Shown here in pieces: positions 16,778 through 25,221 of a stretch of DNA of 64,000 bases. Position 1 is the stretch's first letter, and each line of letters begins with the position of its first letter. The translations under genes and the position numbers were made by a program. The DNA comes from Pseudomonadota bacterium (GTDB lineage: Bacteria > Bdellovibrionota > Bacteriovoracia > Bacteriovoracales > Bacteriovoracaceae): the NCBI GenBank assembly GCA_027488375.1, contig JAIYBW010000002.1:1-64000 (forward strand). The letters run 5' to 3'. The notes under the pieces were generated by a model. It saw nothing but the letters and a program-made list of their open reading frames with translations. It did not search any database and was not told the origin of the DNA.

Positions 16778-17766
16778 TTTGCCGCCACGAGGTAAGCCTC
16801 TTGCATAAGATGCTGTCCAACATAATCACTCACAGCATCTTCAAGCTTCATAAATTTAAATTTAGGTAAGGCGCGCTTTAATTTATTCATCTCTGCTTGA
16901 GTAAAATATTGGTACTGATTTCTAAGTTCAATCGGCATATCGATAAAAATAATTTTTGGCTTTTTCTCCATGGCCTTAAAAGTCGCCTTCACGAGATCAT
17001 GAAAACTTCTCGCTTCACCCGTGCCCAAATTATAAATTCCAGACAACGTTGGCTTCTTTTTTCCTGCTTCGATAAGCTCAATCATGGCCCTGACCACATC
17101 TTTAACATAAACGAAATCCCTGAGCTGCTCTCCATGTTTATAGTCAGGGCGGTGAGATTTAAAGAGCTTCACTTCACCCACTTCGTTAATTTGATTAAAA
17201 GACTGATAAACAACAGAACTCATTTTTCCTTTATGGTACTCATGGGGTCCAAAGACATTAAAGAACTTCACGCCAAACCAAACCTTTGGCTTTTTGGTTT
17301 GCTTTAAAATCCACTCATCCGTGAGTTGCTTGGAATAACCGTATTTATTGAGAGGTTTTAATTTAGGAATACCTGCATGATCATCGAAGTACCCCTGTTC
17401 TCCAGCACCATAAGTTGCAGCACTTGAAGCATAAACAATAGGTATATCGAGATGGGCCGCAAGAGTCAGGAGTTGATTAGAAAATTCAGTATTGTTTTGA
17501 TAAAGAAAATCCATATTAAGCTCAGTGGTATCTGAGCAGGCGCCCATATGATAAATGGCTTTTAAGGCACCTTTTTTTTTCCATATGGAGTCCTGAAAAA
17601 GATCCTCAACCTGAATGAAGCGAGAGTATTTCAAGCCTCTTAAGTTTTTCCATTTGTCACCGGACTCAAAATGGTCACAAATGAGAAGGTCTGACTCTCC
17701 CCTATCATTAAGTTCTTTAACGATTACACTTCCAATAAAACCAGCCGCGCCAGTGACTAAAATCAT
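16774..17766 (-). CDS. hldD: ADP-L-glycero-D-manno-heptose 6-epimerase
   Basis: 330 residues, full length. Short-chain dehydrogenase fold with GAAGFIG at 6-12, the HldD-type HMGACSDTTE segment, YASSAATYG and the catalytic YGYSK (Tyr-x3-Lys), and the RDFVYVKDVV region. Makes the final ADP-heptose donor for the LPS inner core, so the organism has heptose-containing LPS. First gene of an operon with the FliG-like gene (4-bp overlap) and pcp; AAGGGAAG precedes the ATG. Confidence 0.93.
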   Translation of the reverse strand: MILVTGAAGFIGSVIVKELNDRGESDLLICDHFESGDKWKNLRGLKYSRFIQVEDLFQDSIWKKKGALKAIYHMGACSDTTELNMDFLYQNNTEFSNQLLTLAAHLDIPIVYASSAATYGAGEQGYFDDHAGIPKLKPLNKYGYSKQLTDEWILKQTKKPKVWFGVKFFNVFGPHEYHKGKMSSVVYQSFNQINEVGEVKLFKSHRPDYKHGEQLRDFVYVKDVVRAMIELIEAGKKKPTLSGIYNLGTGEARSFHDLVKATFKAMEKKPKIIFIDMPIELRNQYQYFTQAEMNKLKRALPKFKFMKLEDAVSDYVGQHLMQEAYLVAAK

Positions 17767-17899
17767 AAACTTCCCTTTCTCTATTTACCTCCCCCATCAT
17801 AGGAAAGTTGCACTGCAAAAGTCTACGCTAAAGCGGTGAAGAGGGCTTGGAAATCTAATGGTTTTGGGATACAAATTCCCCAAATTTCAAAGGGGACTT

Positions 17900-18757
17900 A
17901 TGAACGTCGAAAATTGGATGATAGAAGAGTCATTTCGTAACACTTTCGCTATGGGCTTTAAGGTCAATAAGTACCTTCACTCAGAGCAGTCTGCCTTTCA
18001 GAAAATTGAAGTGGTTGAAACAGATTCTGTAGGAAAACTCCTCCTTCTCGATGGTAAAACTATGGTCTCTGATAAAGATGAATTTGTTTATCATGAAGTC
18101 GTCTCTCATATCCCTTACATGGTAAGCCGAAACTGTAAAAAAGTTCTTATTATTGGTGGAGGAGATGGCGGAGTTGTTAGAGAATTCGTTAAGCATAAAG
18201 ACATTGAGCGCATAGATTTGGTTGAAATTGATGAAAGAGTGATTGAAGTTTCAAAAATCTATTTCCCTGATTGCACATCTGGCCTTTCTGATAAGCGAGT
18301 CCGTGTTCTCCCTGAAGATGGTTTTGCTTTCATCAAAAGAGCAAAAAATGAATATGATATTATTGTTGTAGACTCTACTGATCCGGTGGACTTTGCTTCG
18401 GGTCTATTCACTGATGAATTTTATTCTGATGTTTATAATGCCCTCACTGAAGATGGCATCATGATGAATCAGACGGAAAATCCTTTCTTAGATGAATGGG
18501 GTATTAAGAATATTTATTCAAACATGCGTAAGGTTTTCCCTATCGTGAATTCCTTCAATGCACCGATGCTCATTTATCCAGGAGTTTATTGGACATTTGG
18601 TTTTTCATCTAAGAAATACAAAGCGACCGATATTAATCCTGCCAAAATGACATCAATGAATGAGATTCAAAGATCCCTAAAGTGGTACAATATGGATTGG
18701 CATAAAGGGACTTTCTCAATCTCTAATTTCCACAAAAAAATGATCGGCCAGGAGTAA
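17900..18757 (+). CDS. speE: Spermidine synthase
   Basis: 285 residues, the usual length. Transfers the aminopropyl group of decarboxylated S-adenosylmethionine to putrescine. Motifs include the LDG of LLLLDGKTM, the SAM-binding IIGGGDGGVVREF, and the catalytic Asp of VVDSTDP. I chose the ATG at 17900 behind AGGGGA; the open frame extends 14 codons upstream from a start without such a site. Three bases separate it from the agmatinase gene, forming a short polyamine operon. No S-adenosylmethionine decarboxylase is in the window. Confidence 0.93.
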   Translation: MNVENWMIEESFRNTFAMGFKVNKYLHSEQSAFQKIEVVETDSVGKLLLLDGKTMVSDKDEFVYHEVVSHIPYMVSRNCKKVLIIGGGDGGVVREFVKHKDIERIDLVEIDERVIEVSKIYFPDCTSGLSDKRVRVLPEDGFAFIKRAKNEYDIIVVDSTDPVDFASGLFTDEFYSDVYNALTEDGIMMNQTENPFLDEWGIKNIYSNMRKVFPIVNSFNAPMLIYPGVYWTFGFSSKKYKATDINPAKMTSMNEIQRSLKWYNMDWHKGTFSISNFHKKMIGQE

Positions 18758-18760
18758 GAC

Positions 18761-19660
18761 GTGAAAGAACCACGACTCATTAAAGAAGTAGATGGACTTG
18801 AGCACGCCAAAGCATTTATCGGCACAGAATACGCGGCTGCGATTTTCTCGCATTCAACGCATTTGATTGGTTTTGCTTTTGACGGAACAACAAGTTTTCG
18901 TCCAGGCGCCCGGTTTGCTCCGGGAGCCATTCGTGAAGCCTCATTTGGACTTGAAACCTACTCTCCTTACCTTGATAAAGACTTCGAAGATTTCAATATC
19001 GTCACTATGGGGGATTTACCTATTTTTCCTTCTAAGTGGCATATCACCAATGATTTTTTCATGGAGATGGTTAAAGATCTGGATCTCAAAAAAGATGAAA
19101 TCAAGTTTCTCACAATTGGTGGAGAGCATTCTATTTCTTATGGCCCCATCGTCACCCATCTTAAGCATTATCCTGATCTCGTTCTCCTTCATCTCGATGC
19201 TCACACTGACCTTAGAGATGGATACCTTGAGGAGAAATATTCACATGCCTCAATTATTCGTAGAGTCCTCGATCACTTTACGGACAAAAATCGGTTGATC
19301 CAGTATGGAATCAGATCTGGGCCTCGCGAAGAGTTTAACTGGATGAAGGAAAATAAAACTCTCGCCACTTCACTCAAAGAGTGTTGTGAGTGGCTCGAAG
19401 AAATTCCAGATCATCGTCCTATTTATCTTACGCTGGACTTAGATTTTTTTGATCCGGGCTTTTTTCCTGGAACAGGAACACCAGAAGCTGGTGGCGAGGA
19501 CTGGCATGGTTTCATGAAAATCCTCAAAATTCTTAATCGTAAAAATCTAATTGGTGCTGATGTGGTTGAGCTAGCACCGATGCTCGACTCTACTGGTAAT
19601 TCTTCATGTTTTGCCTCGAAGGTTGTTCGAGAAGTTGCCCTGGCCATGAATAAGGCCTAA
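18761..19660 (+). CDS. speB: Agmatinase / ureohydrolase family
   Basis: 299 residues. Manganese ligand motifs of the arginase/agmatinase family are complete: GGEHS, HLDAHTDLRDG and LTLDLDFFDP. The tail of the metal region (PGTGTPEAGG) is typical of agmatinase rather than arginase. Coupled with spermidine synthase, it would supply putrescine from agmatine. The start is GTG at 18761 behind AGGAG; the preceding stop TAA lies 3 nt upstream. A second ureohydrolase is encoded at about 24.1-25.2 kb. Confidence 0.88.
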   Translation: MKEPRLIKEVDGLEHAKAFIGTEYAAAIFSHSTHLIGFAFDGTTSFRPGARFAPGAIREASFGLETYSPYLDKDFEDFNIVTMGDLPIFPSKWHITNDFFMEMVKDLDLKKDEIKFLTIGGEHSISYGPIVTHLKHYPDLVLLHLDAHTDLRDGYLEEKYSHASIIRRVLDHFTDKNRLIQYGIRSGPREEFNWMKENKTLATSLKECCEWLEEIPDHRPIYLTLDLDFFDPGFFPGTGTPEAGGEDWHGFMKILKILNRKNLIGADVVELAPMLDSTGNSSCFASKVVREVALAMNKA

Positions 19661-19675
19661 GGGTGCCACCAATTC

Positions 19676-19709
19676 CTGCCCATTCCCCTAACTAGGGAAT
19701 GGGCGGCAG
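19676..19709 (+). terminator. Hairpin after the speE-speB operon
   Basis: A 9-bp perfect stem (cccattccc 19679-19687 / gggaatggg 19695-19703) with a 7-nt loop, extendable with a bulge (ctg...cag). It is 18 nt after the agmatinase stop. The downstream run tcctttacc is only weakly T-rich, so it may be an inefficient terminator or a stability element. Confidence 0.55.
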
Positions 19710-19846
19710 TCCTTTACCAATAGAAAAACTCTTAAGTATTTAAAATTACAGAACCTTAAAATAAGCCTCCAGTTTATTCCGAGTATTCCGATAGGTTAAT
19801 ATAGAATTGTAGTAACCGCTCCCTCTTGGAGCAAGGACTAGAGCTC

Positions 19847-20206
19847 ATGAGAAAACTCTCCCGGATGGAAACAAATAAAGAAGTTCGAAGAATTCTCAAC
19901 AGGCACATGGTGGATCTCGCCTATTGTCAGTACTCCTGTTACGGCGCTGAAGTCAGACTAACTGGATGGCTCGCCAAAGCCGATGGTTCAGATTTTATTG
20001 CTCCCCAAATCGAATCCATGATCCATGAATTCCACAGATATTTACCTGGAATGATGATTCATGGAGAATTTGATAACTGGAATTTCAACTCTGAAAGAAT
20101 CTGTTTTGTTGGTGAAAGAGACAGTCTTTACAATGGCACTGAAGAAGAAGAGCAGCAAGTTGTGTATGAAATCGATCTCGATGACTATGACTTTGAAGCT
20201 TCTTAA
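19847..20206 (+). CDS. Conserved-type small protein of unknown function
   Basis: 119 residues, cytoplasmic (no signal or membrane segment). The N-terminal third is helical (TNKEVRRILNRHMVD), the centre reads like an alternating strand-helix-strand fold (YGAEVRLTGWL, QIESMIHEFHRYLPG), and the C-terminus is strongly acidic. The strand-GWL-helix pattern is vaguely BON-domain-like, but I cannot assign a family. I chose the ATG at 19847 with AAGGA 9 nt upstream; an upstream TTG at 19826 is in frame. Its stop overlaps that of convergent tatC in the palindrome TTAA. Confidence 0.6.
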   Translation: MRKLSRMETNKEVRRILNRHMVDLAYCQYSCYGAEVRLTGWLAKADGSDFIAPQIESMIHEFHRYLPGMMIHGEFDNWNFNSERICFVGERDSLYNGTEEEEQQVVYEIDLDDYDFEAS

Positions 20207-20949
20207 GCTTCATCTCCCATATGTTTTCTTCTTAAATAAGGATGAACGATCCAGGCCACGGCCAGAATTCCAATCTCATATAAAACCATCATTGGTATCC
20301 AGACACTCATCATACTAAGAATATCAGTGGTAGGCGTAATAATCGCAGAAGCCACTGCGAAAATGACGGCCATATATCTTCTCCAAGAACGAAGAGAGTA
20401 TTTTGTCACGAGTCCCATAAAGCCAAGAATAAGAATCACATTGGGTAACTGAAACATGAGTCCTAAGAAAACGAGGATTTTTGAAGCAAGAAGCAGGTAA
20501 TCCTGTAAACTCAACATCGCTTCCACATTACCAACACCATAAGAGAGTAATGTCTTAAAAGTGAAAGGGAAAAGAATGTAGTAGCCAAAAGCAACTCCAC
20601 ATAAAAACAGGATAAATCCAACCACGATAAAAGGACGAATGGCCTTAATTTCATTTTCATAAAGACCTGGCTTAATGAAGAGCCACACTTCTCTGAACCA
20701 CAATGGACTTGCCAGGAAAATACTTGACCAGAGGGCCATCTGAAGCTCGGCCATAACCTTATCAAAAAGACCGGTAAAAATAACTTTACCCTCAGTCCCT
20801 AAGGCTTCACGTAAAGGAACAAGCAAAAACTCAGAGATGGTGGAAGAATAGGTATAACAAATGCCAAAAGAAACCACGAGAATGATCAAGGTTCTAATTA
20901 ACCTTAATCTTAATTCCTCTAGATGTTCCATGAATGTCATCTCTTTCAT
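20203..20949 (-). CDS. tatC: Twin-arginine translocase subunit TatC
   Basis: 248 residues with six hydrophobic segments. The N-terminal signature MEHLEELRLRLIRTL and the conserved Glu/Phe loop (ASPLWFREVWLFIKPGLYENE) identify TatC, the signal-binding core of the Tat export pathway. No tatA or tatB lies nearby. The upstream -10 box ends 6 nt before the ATG at 20949, suggesting a leaderless mRNA; later in-frame ATGs (20940, 20931) are possible starts. Confidence 0.95.
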   Translation of the reverse strand: MKEMTFMEHLEELRLRLIRTLIILVVSFGICYTYSSTISEFLLVPLREALGTEGKVIFTGLFDKVMAELQMALWSSIFLASPLWFREVWLFIKPGLYENEIKAIRPFIVVGFILFLCGVAFGYYILFPFTFKTLLSYGVGNVEAMLSLQDYLLLASKILVFLGLMFQLPNVILILGFMGLVTKYSLRSWRRYMAVIFAVASAIITPTTDILSMMSVWIPMMVLYEIGILAVAWIVHPYLRRKHMGDEA

Positions 20950-20955
20950 TCGATT

Positions 20956-20984
20956 ATCATAGCGATTAAAGAATTTTCTGTCTT
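20956..20984 (-). promoter_or_regulatory. Predicted leaderless promoter of tatC
   Basis: On the minus strand: AAGACA (20984-20979), a 17-bp spacer, TATGAT (20961-20956), AATCGA, then the ATG at 20949. The 6-nt gap places the transcription start at the start codon. Confidence 0.5.
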
Positions 20985-21016
20985 ATCTTTTCTGAATTTC
21001 AAGGTAGAATAGACGA

Positions 21017-21643
21017 ATGAAATGCCTAGTCATTATTATCATTACCCTATCTAGTCATTTTGCTTTAGCGGCAAAAAATGAACGAGAACTTCTTAAGTGC
21101 CTTGGAGCAGAAGAGAAAAAATTTCATTTAAAAAAAGAAACTGGCCCTCTTTATGATTTAAACCAACGCCTTATCTCTGAAATGATACAAATTCCAAAAG
21201 CTGAACTTTCAGTCGAAGCCTTTGATGATATTTGCCGTAAATCAGCCTCTCCTTCCTGGCGACTTCTTGAGCTTGCCCTCACAAAAGGCCAAAATATTTT
21301 TGAAGTTCCTCGAGAGATTACGGGAACACAAAGAGAAGTGGCACAAGGAATGATTTCAGATTTTATTGAGATCACTAGTGAAATTTTTCTTAATCTCTTG
21401 ACTCAAATTCAAGCACTGGCACCAACTCCAAAATGTTTAGAAGAAGAGATTCCTGAAATATCTTCACTTATGAGTGACATTAAACATCTTCAAGAGGATG
21501 TCGATATCAAATCTATCTTCTCTGGCCGAGATAAAAAAATTTTTGATAAATTAAAAAATTATTCTGAGGCTTATAAAAATTGTCAGCTACGGGCCAAAAA
21601 GAAATTAAGATCTGGATCTAAACCTCGGGACAAAAAATCTTGA
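21017..21643 (+). CDS. Exported helical protein of unknown function
   Basis: 208 residues: signal peptide (MKCLVIIIITLSSHFALA) then a nearly all-helical, Lys/Glu-rich protein with Cys in LKCLG, DICRK, PKCLEE and NCQLR, possibly forming disulfides. The C-terminus is very basic. Family unknown. Divergent from tatC; TAGAAT at 21005-21010 lies exactly 6 nt before the ATG, with no ribosome binding site, again a leaderless pattern. Its last 61 bp overlap the convergent BFD-protein gene. Confidence 0.7.
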   Translation: MKCLVIIIITLSSHFALAAKNERELLKCLGAEEKKFHLKKETGPLYDLNQRLISEMIQIPKAELSVEAFDDICRKSASPSWRLLELALTKGQNIFEVPREITGTQREVAQGMISDFIEITSEIFLNLLTQIQALAPTPKCLEEEIPEISSLMSDIKHLQEDVDIKSIFSGRDKKIFDKLKNYSEAYKNCQLRAKKKLRSGSKPRDKKS

Positions 21644-22374
21644 AGTTCTTCACCCGTTTTCTCTAACTCTATCTGAGAAATATCTTTATCGAAACTGATT
21701 ACGACCTGATCTCCCTGAAAACTTTTTACTTCCATTTTCCAATCTGAAGCCAGAGGGTAGCAGCTTAAAAAATAATCAATTTCAAGCAACCATTGGGCCC
21801 GTGGCTTTTCTTTAAAATAATGTTGAGCGCTTGAAAGTGTTTTAAGTTGAAGCCATCGCTTTAATTGGGGAAGACAAGAACGGCATCCCATGGCCGCCTT
21901 AGTTGTTTCACTTAAAGAACTAACCGAAGGATCAGGTGTTGATTGTAAATAAGCTAAAACATCTCTCTCTCGCACACCAAAACATCGACAAACGAGCATT
22001 CCAGCGTCTTCATACTGATAATCTCTTCCACGATAGATATCCAAGGCAGCATGCAATAACTCTAAGGGAGTAAAAAATATTTGATCCTCAAGACCTTGAT
22101 AAAGATCCCAAAAATACTGATCATCCTTGAAAGCCTCTTTCCATTCATAACAAGTGAGTGAAATGAGTTCATTTAAATTTTTCTTGAGGATGATTCCACA
22201 TAATGAGCCAAGCCAGGGATTGATTTCACCTTGGTATGAAGCCTCAGTTAAAATGTCCTGAGAATTGAATTTTAAAAAAAGAGTTGTATTTTTATGACGA
22301 GATTGAACCTTAACCGAAGGATATTCTAAAGGCTGGCAATAAAGGCCATTAAAATAGTCTTTAAATTTTATCAT
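21583..22374 (-). CDS. BFD-type [2Fe-2S] / NifU-like protein
   Basis: 263 residues. The centre (about 125-175) has a bacterioferritin-associated-ferredoxin-like [2Fe-2S] motif: CRCFGV, then after about 33 residues CRSC (AAMGCRSCLPQL). In NifU this domain sits between a scaffold domain and a C-terminal NFU domain. The N-terminal ~120 residues here resemble an IscU-like scaffold in layout (GEINPWLGSLCG...) but lack clear CxxC sites, and the C-terminal ~60 residues lack the NFU CxxC. A divergent iron-sulfur assembly or iron-handling protein is likely. It overlaps the map gene by 14 bp. Confidence 0.65.
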   Translation of the reverse strand: MIKFKDYFNGLYCQPLEYPSVKVQSRHKNTTLFLKFNSQDILTEASYQGEINPWLGSLCGIILKKNLNELISLTCYEWKEAFKDDQYFWDLYQGLEDQIFFTPLELLHAALDIYRGRDYQYEDAGMLVCRCFGVRERDVLAYLQSTPDPSVSSLSETTKAAMGCRSCLPQLKRWLQLKTLSSAQHYFKEKPRAQWLLEIDYFLSCYPLASDWKMEVKSFQGDQVVISFDKDISQIELEKTGEELQDFLSRGLDPDLNFFLARS

Positions 22375-23146
22375 CTTCCTCGGTCCAATCTTGCGGTGAA
22401 AACGTCGTCATGATTTCATGACCATCCTCAGTGATACATATCGTATGTTCAAATTGGGCAGACCAAGATTTATCTTTTGTTACAACAGTCCAACCATCTT
22501 CAAGAACTCTACAGTGCCTCTTACCAAGGTTGATCATAGGCTCAATGGTAAAAGTCATCCCAGGTCTCATTTCTATTCCTGTGCCTTTTTTACCAAAATG
22601 AGTAACTTGAGGCTCTTCATGAAAAACACGGCCGATACCATGCCCACAATATTCATGAACAACTGAGTATCCATGACCATGGGCCATCTCTTCAATCACG
22701 GCCCCAATATCTCCAAGGCGGGCACCTGGTCTGCAAACAGAAATACCGGCCATCAGGCAATCATAGGTGACCTGAACAAGCTTTTTGACTTCAGGTTTAA
22801 CATCACCAATAAAAAATGTAGCGTTCGTATCGCCATGAAAACCTTTATAAATGGTCGTCACATCTAGATTAACGATATCGCCATTTTTTAAAAAATCTTT
22901 CGGACTTGGGATACCATGACAAATAACTTCATTACGGGAGGTACATAAAGAGGCCGGAAAGCCGTGATAATTTAAAGTGGCCGGTATTCCCCCGCGATTG
23001 ATTGTGTAGGCATGACACATATCATTAATATCCTGGGTACTCATCCCCACTTTAAGATTTTTTCCTAAAAAATGAAGAGTCTTTGCAGCCATTTTGCAAG
23101 ACTCCTTCATGATTTCAATTTCACGAGAAGATTTTAGAGTTATCAT
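22361..23146 (-). CDS. map: Methionine aminopeptidase type I
   Basis: 261 residues. Removes the initiator Met from new proteins. The five metal ligands are visible: Asp in NLDVTTIYKG, Asp in GDTNATF, His in GHGIGRVFHE, Glu in TIEPMI and Glu in FEHTICI. Length and the SREIEIMKESCKMAA N-terminus are typical. Translationally coupled to the BFD-like gene downstream. Confidence 0.95.
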   Translation of the reverse strand: MITLKSSREIEIMKESCKMAAKTLHFLGKNLKVGMSTQDINDMCHAYTINRGGIPATLNYHGFPASLCTSRNEVICHGIPSPKDFLKNGDIVNLDVTTIYKGFHGDTNATFFIGDVKPEVKKLVQVTYDCLMAGISVCRPGARLGDIGAVIEEMAHGHGYSVVHEYCGHGIGRVFHEEPQVTHFGKKGTGIEMRPGMTFTIEPMINLGKRHCRVLEDGWTVVTKDKSWSAQFEHTICITEDGHEIMTTFSPQDWTEEDDKI

Positions 23147-23194
23147 AGTACTTCATTTATACACTTTTGGGTCCACTTAAGCTAGGTTCAAAGA

Positions 23195-24151
23195 ATGAAA
23201 AGCTTTAATGTTATGAGACTGAATACATCTCCCTATCATGGTGAAAACTTCGCCCAACTAGAGATGTCTAGATTAAATCAAATCGCGGGAGTCAGCTTTA
23301 CTGAGTTTGACCCGATGACGACTTTTGAAGACCTTATCCTCATCACGAATACGCACTCGAGACTGGCCAAAATACCCGCTTCAATTCTAAAGAAAACCAA
23401 GCTCATCGTTCACTCAAATTCTGGTTATGATCATTTTAATCAAGAGAAAGAGTTGTGGTGGAATATTCCAGTCATCGTAGGCCATGAAATTAGATCCCAA
23501 TCCGTTGTTGAATACTATTTATCCTGCCTCACTTCTGGCCTAACAGATCTTCCTCGTCATCTCGCCTGGGATAAAGGTCGCCATTGGCAACGTTCACTGA
23601 TTAGAGATGAATCTATTCTCATTTTTGGAGGCGGCCACATCGGGCAACAACTTTCAAAAATTTTAACGGCGATTGGGGCCAGAGTTAAAATCGTAGACCC
23701 CTTTCTATCAGGCGCGGTCAAAACATGGAAAGAACTCGATATCAAAGATTTTAAAATTGTTCTTATTTGCTGTAGCCTCAACAGTTCAAGCCATCACCTC
23801 CTGAATGAATCTTTTTTTAAAGAGGCCCATCCAGAACTCGTTTTAGTCAATGGGGCCAGGGGCTCTATTATTGATGAAAAGGCCCTAAAGGATTTTCTAC
23901 TCCAGAACTCGAAAGCTTTTGCTTTCCTGGATGTTTTTGAAACTGAGCCATTCGGTAACGATTGGGTCAATTTCCCTCAGGTCTGGAAAACTAGTCATAT
24001 TGCAGGAGTCTACTCAGGTCTGGATGAGGCGATCATAAGCTTCGAAGAGAAAGTCATTAAGGATTTTGTCACAATGAATTTAACTTGGTTTGAGCAAAAA
24101 TACGCTCAACAAAGACTTCAGAATAAATGGATACAAGGAGAGCTCATCTGA
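23195..24151 (+). CDS. D-2-hydroxyacid dehydrogenase family
   Basis: 318 residues, NAD(P)-dependent reductase of 2-oxo acids. Rossmann motif GGGHIGQQL near residue 149, the VNGARGSIIDE segment with the active-site Arg region, Glu in FLDVFETEP, and the C-terminal TSHIAG His. Substrate cannot be told (phosphoglycerate, erythronate-4-phosphate and lactate enzymes share these motifs). No Shine-Dalgarno; TAGGTT ends 6 nt before the ATG. Overlaps the start region of the downstream ureohydrolase gene. Confidence 0.8.
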   Translation: MKSFNVMRLNTSPYHGENFAQLEMSRLNQIAGVSFTEFDPMTTFEDLILITNTHSRLAKIPASILKKTKLIVHSNSGYDHFNQEKELWWNIPVIVGHEIRSQSVVEYYLSCLTSGLTDLPRHLAWDKGRHWQRSLIRDESILIFGGGHIGQQLSKILTAIGARVKIVDPFLSGAVKTWKELDIKDFKIVLICCSLNSSSHHLLNESFFKEAHPELVLVNGARGSIIDEKALKDFLLQNSKAFAFLDVFETEPFGNDWVNFPQVWKTSHIAGVYSGLDEAIISFEEKVIKDFVTMNLTWFEQKYAQQRLQNKWIQGELI

Positions 24152-25221
24152 AATATCTAACTCAACTCCTCACCTTACCTGGAGACGGAGTTTATACAGT
24201 TCAAACGGCCAAAGACAAAAAAGAAAAGTTACTTTTCTCCTATTATAAAACTTCCTCTGCTCTGAAAGCTCGGCCTCATTGGGAAAAATCTCTTCACTCA
24301 CTCCATGAGGATAAGCCTATGATTCTCGGCATACCTTCTGATAATGGAGGCGGTATCCAACGTGGGGCCAACTGGGGACCTCTCGCAATTCGAGAAGAAA
24401 TTGTTGAATTAAAAAAAGATTATCAAGACTTAGGAGACGTAAGAGTCATCCCTCACCTTTTAGATGATCGCTATCTTAATGAAGAGACCATCAAAAATTG
24501 TCGTAAGGCGCTTTACGGAAAAAATAATAAACTTCCGGTATCTCCTCTAAGTATTGCTGACCTCACTCTAAAAAAAATCTATCAAAAATATCCTCAGGCG
24601 AAAATCTTAGGTCTTGGTGGTGACCACTCCACGAGCTTTCCCTTAGTGACCAACTGGCTTAACTCAAGAGCGAATAAGAAAAAAGCAGCGATCATTCATT
24701 TCGATGCTCATACGGACTTACTTGATCGGCGCCTTGGCATTGATTTGTGTTTTGGAACTTGGGCCTATCAAATTCTATCAGATCTACCAGGCCCAGATCA
24801 CCTTATCCAGATCGGTATTAGATCAAGCGGAAAGACAAAAACTTTTTGGAAATCTCACCTGGGCGTAGATCAGTTTTGGGCCAAAGAAGTTAAAGAATGG
24901 GGTGTCGAAAAAACTTTTGATAAAATTTGTAAAAAATTAAACAAGATGGGCATCGAAGAAATCTATATTAGCTTTGATATTGATGCTCTTGATATTCAAT
25001 TTGCATCCTCTACTGGAACGCCTGAGCCACAGGGATTAAACCCCATTGAAGCAGTCTCATTGATTCAGTTACTGGCCCAAAAATTCGAAGTCACTGGAGC
25101 AGATTTAATGGAAGTCGCCCCTTTTGTCTCACCTCAAGGGTGTAGCGAAATTGATCGACACTCCTCACTCAAAGTCGCAGGAGACTTGGCCAAAAATCTT
25201 CTGCAAGTTCTTAAGAGATGA
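24127..25221 (+). CDS. Second arginase/agmatinase-family ureohydrolase
   Basis: Up to 364 residues. Metal-binding motifs GGDHS, HFDAHTDLLD and SFDIDALDI are complete, so it should be a Mn-dependent ureohydrolase; GIPSDNGGGIQRGANWGP is the typical start of the domain. An N-terminal extension of about 65 residues (KYLTQLLTLPGDGVYTV...) precedes it. The start is uncertain: the ATG at 24127 has no ribosome binding site, whereas AAGGAG (24135-24140) lies 7 nt before a CTG at 24148 that overlaps the upstream stop as CTGA. Followed by aat with a 4-bp overlap. Confidence 0.8.
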   Translation: MDTRRAHLKYLTQLLTLPGDGVYTVQTAKDKKEKLLFSYYKTSSALKARPHWEKSLHSLHEDKPMILGIPSDNGGGIQRGANWGPLAIREEIVELKKDYQDLGDVRVIPHLLDDRYLNEETIKNCRKALYGKNNKLPVSPLSIADLTLKKIYQKYPQAKILGLGGDHSTSFPLVTNWLNSRANKKKAAIIHFDAHTDLLDRRLGIDLCFGTWAYQILSDLPGPDHLIQIGIRSSGKTKTFWKSHLGVDQFWAKEVKEWGVEKTFDKICKKLNKMGIEEIYISFDIDALDIQFASSTGTPEPQGLNPIEAVSLIQLLAQKFEVTGADLMEVAPFVSPQGCSEIDRHSSLKVAGDLAKNLLQVLKR

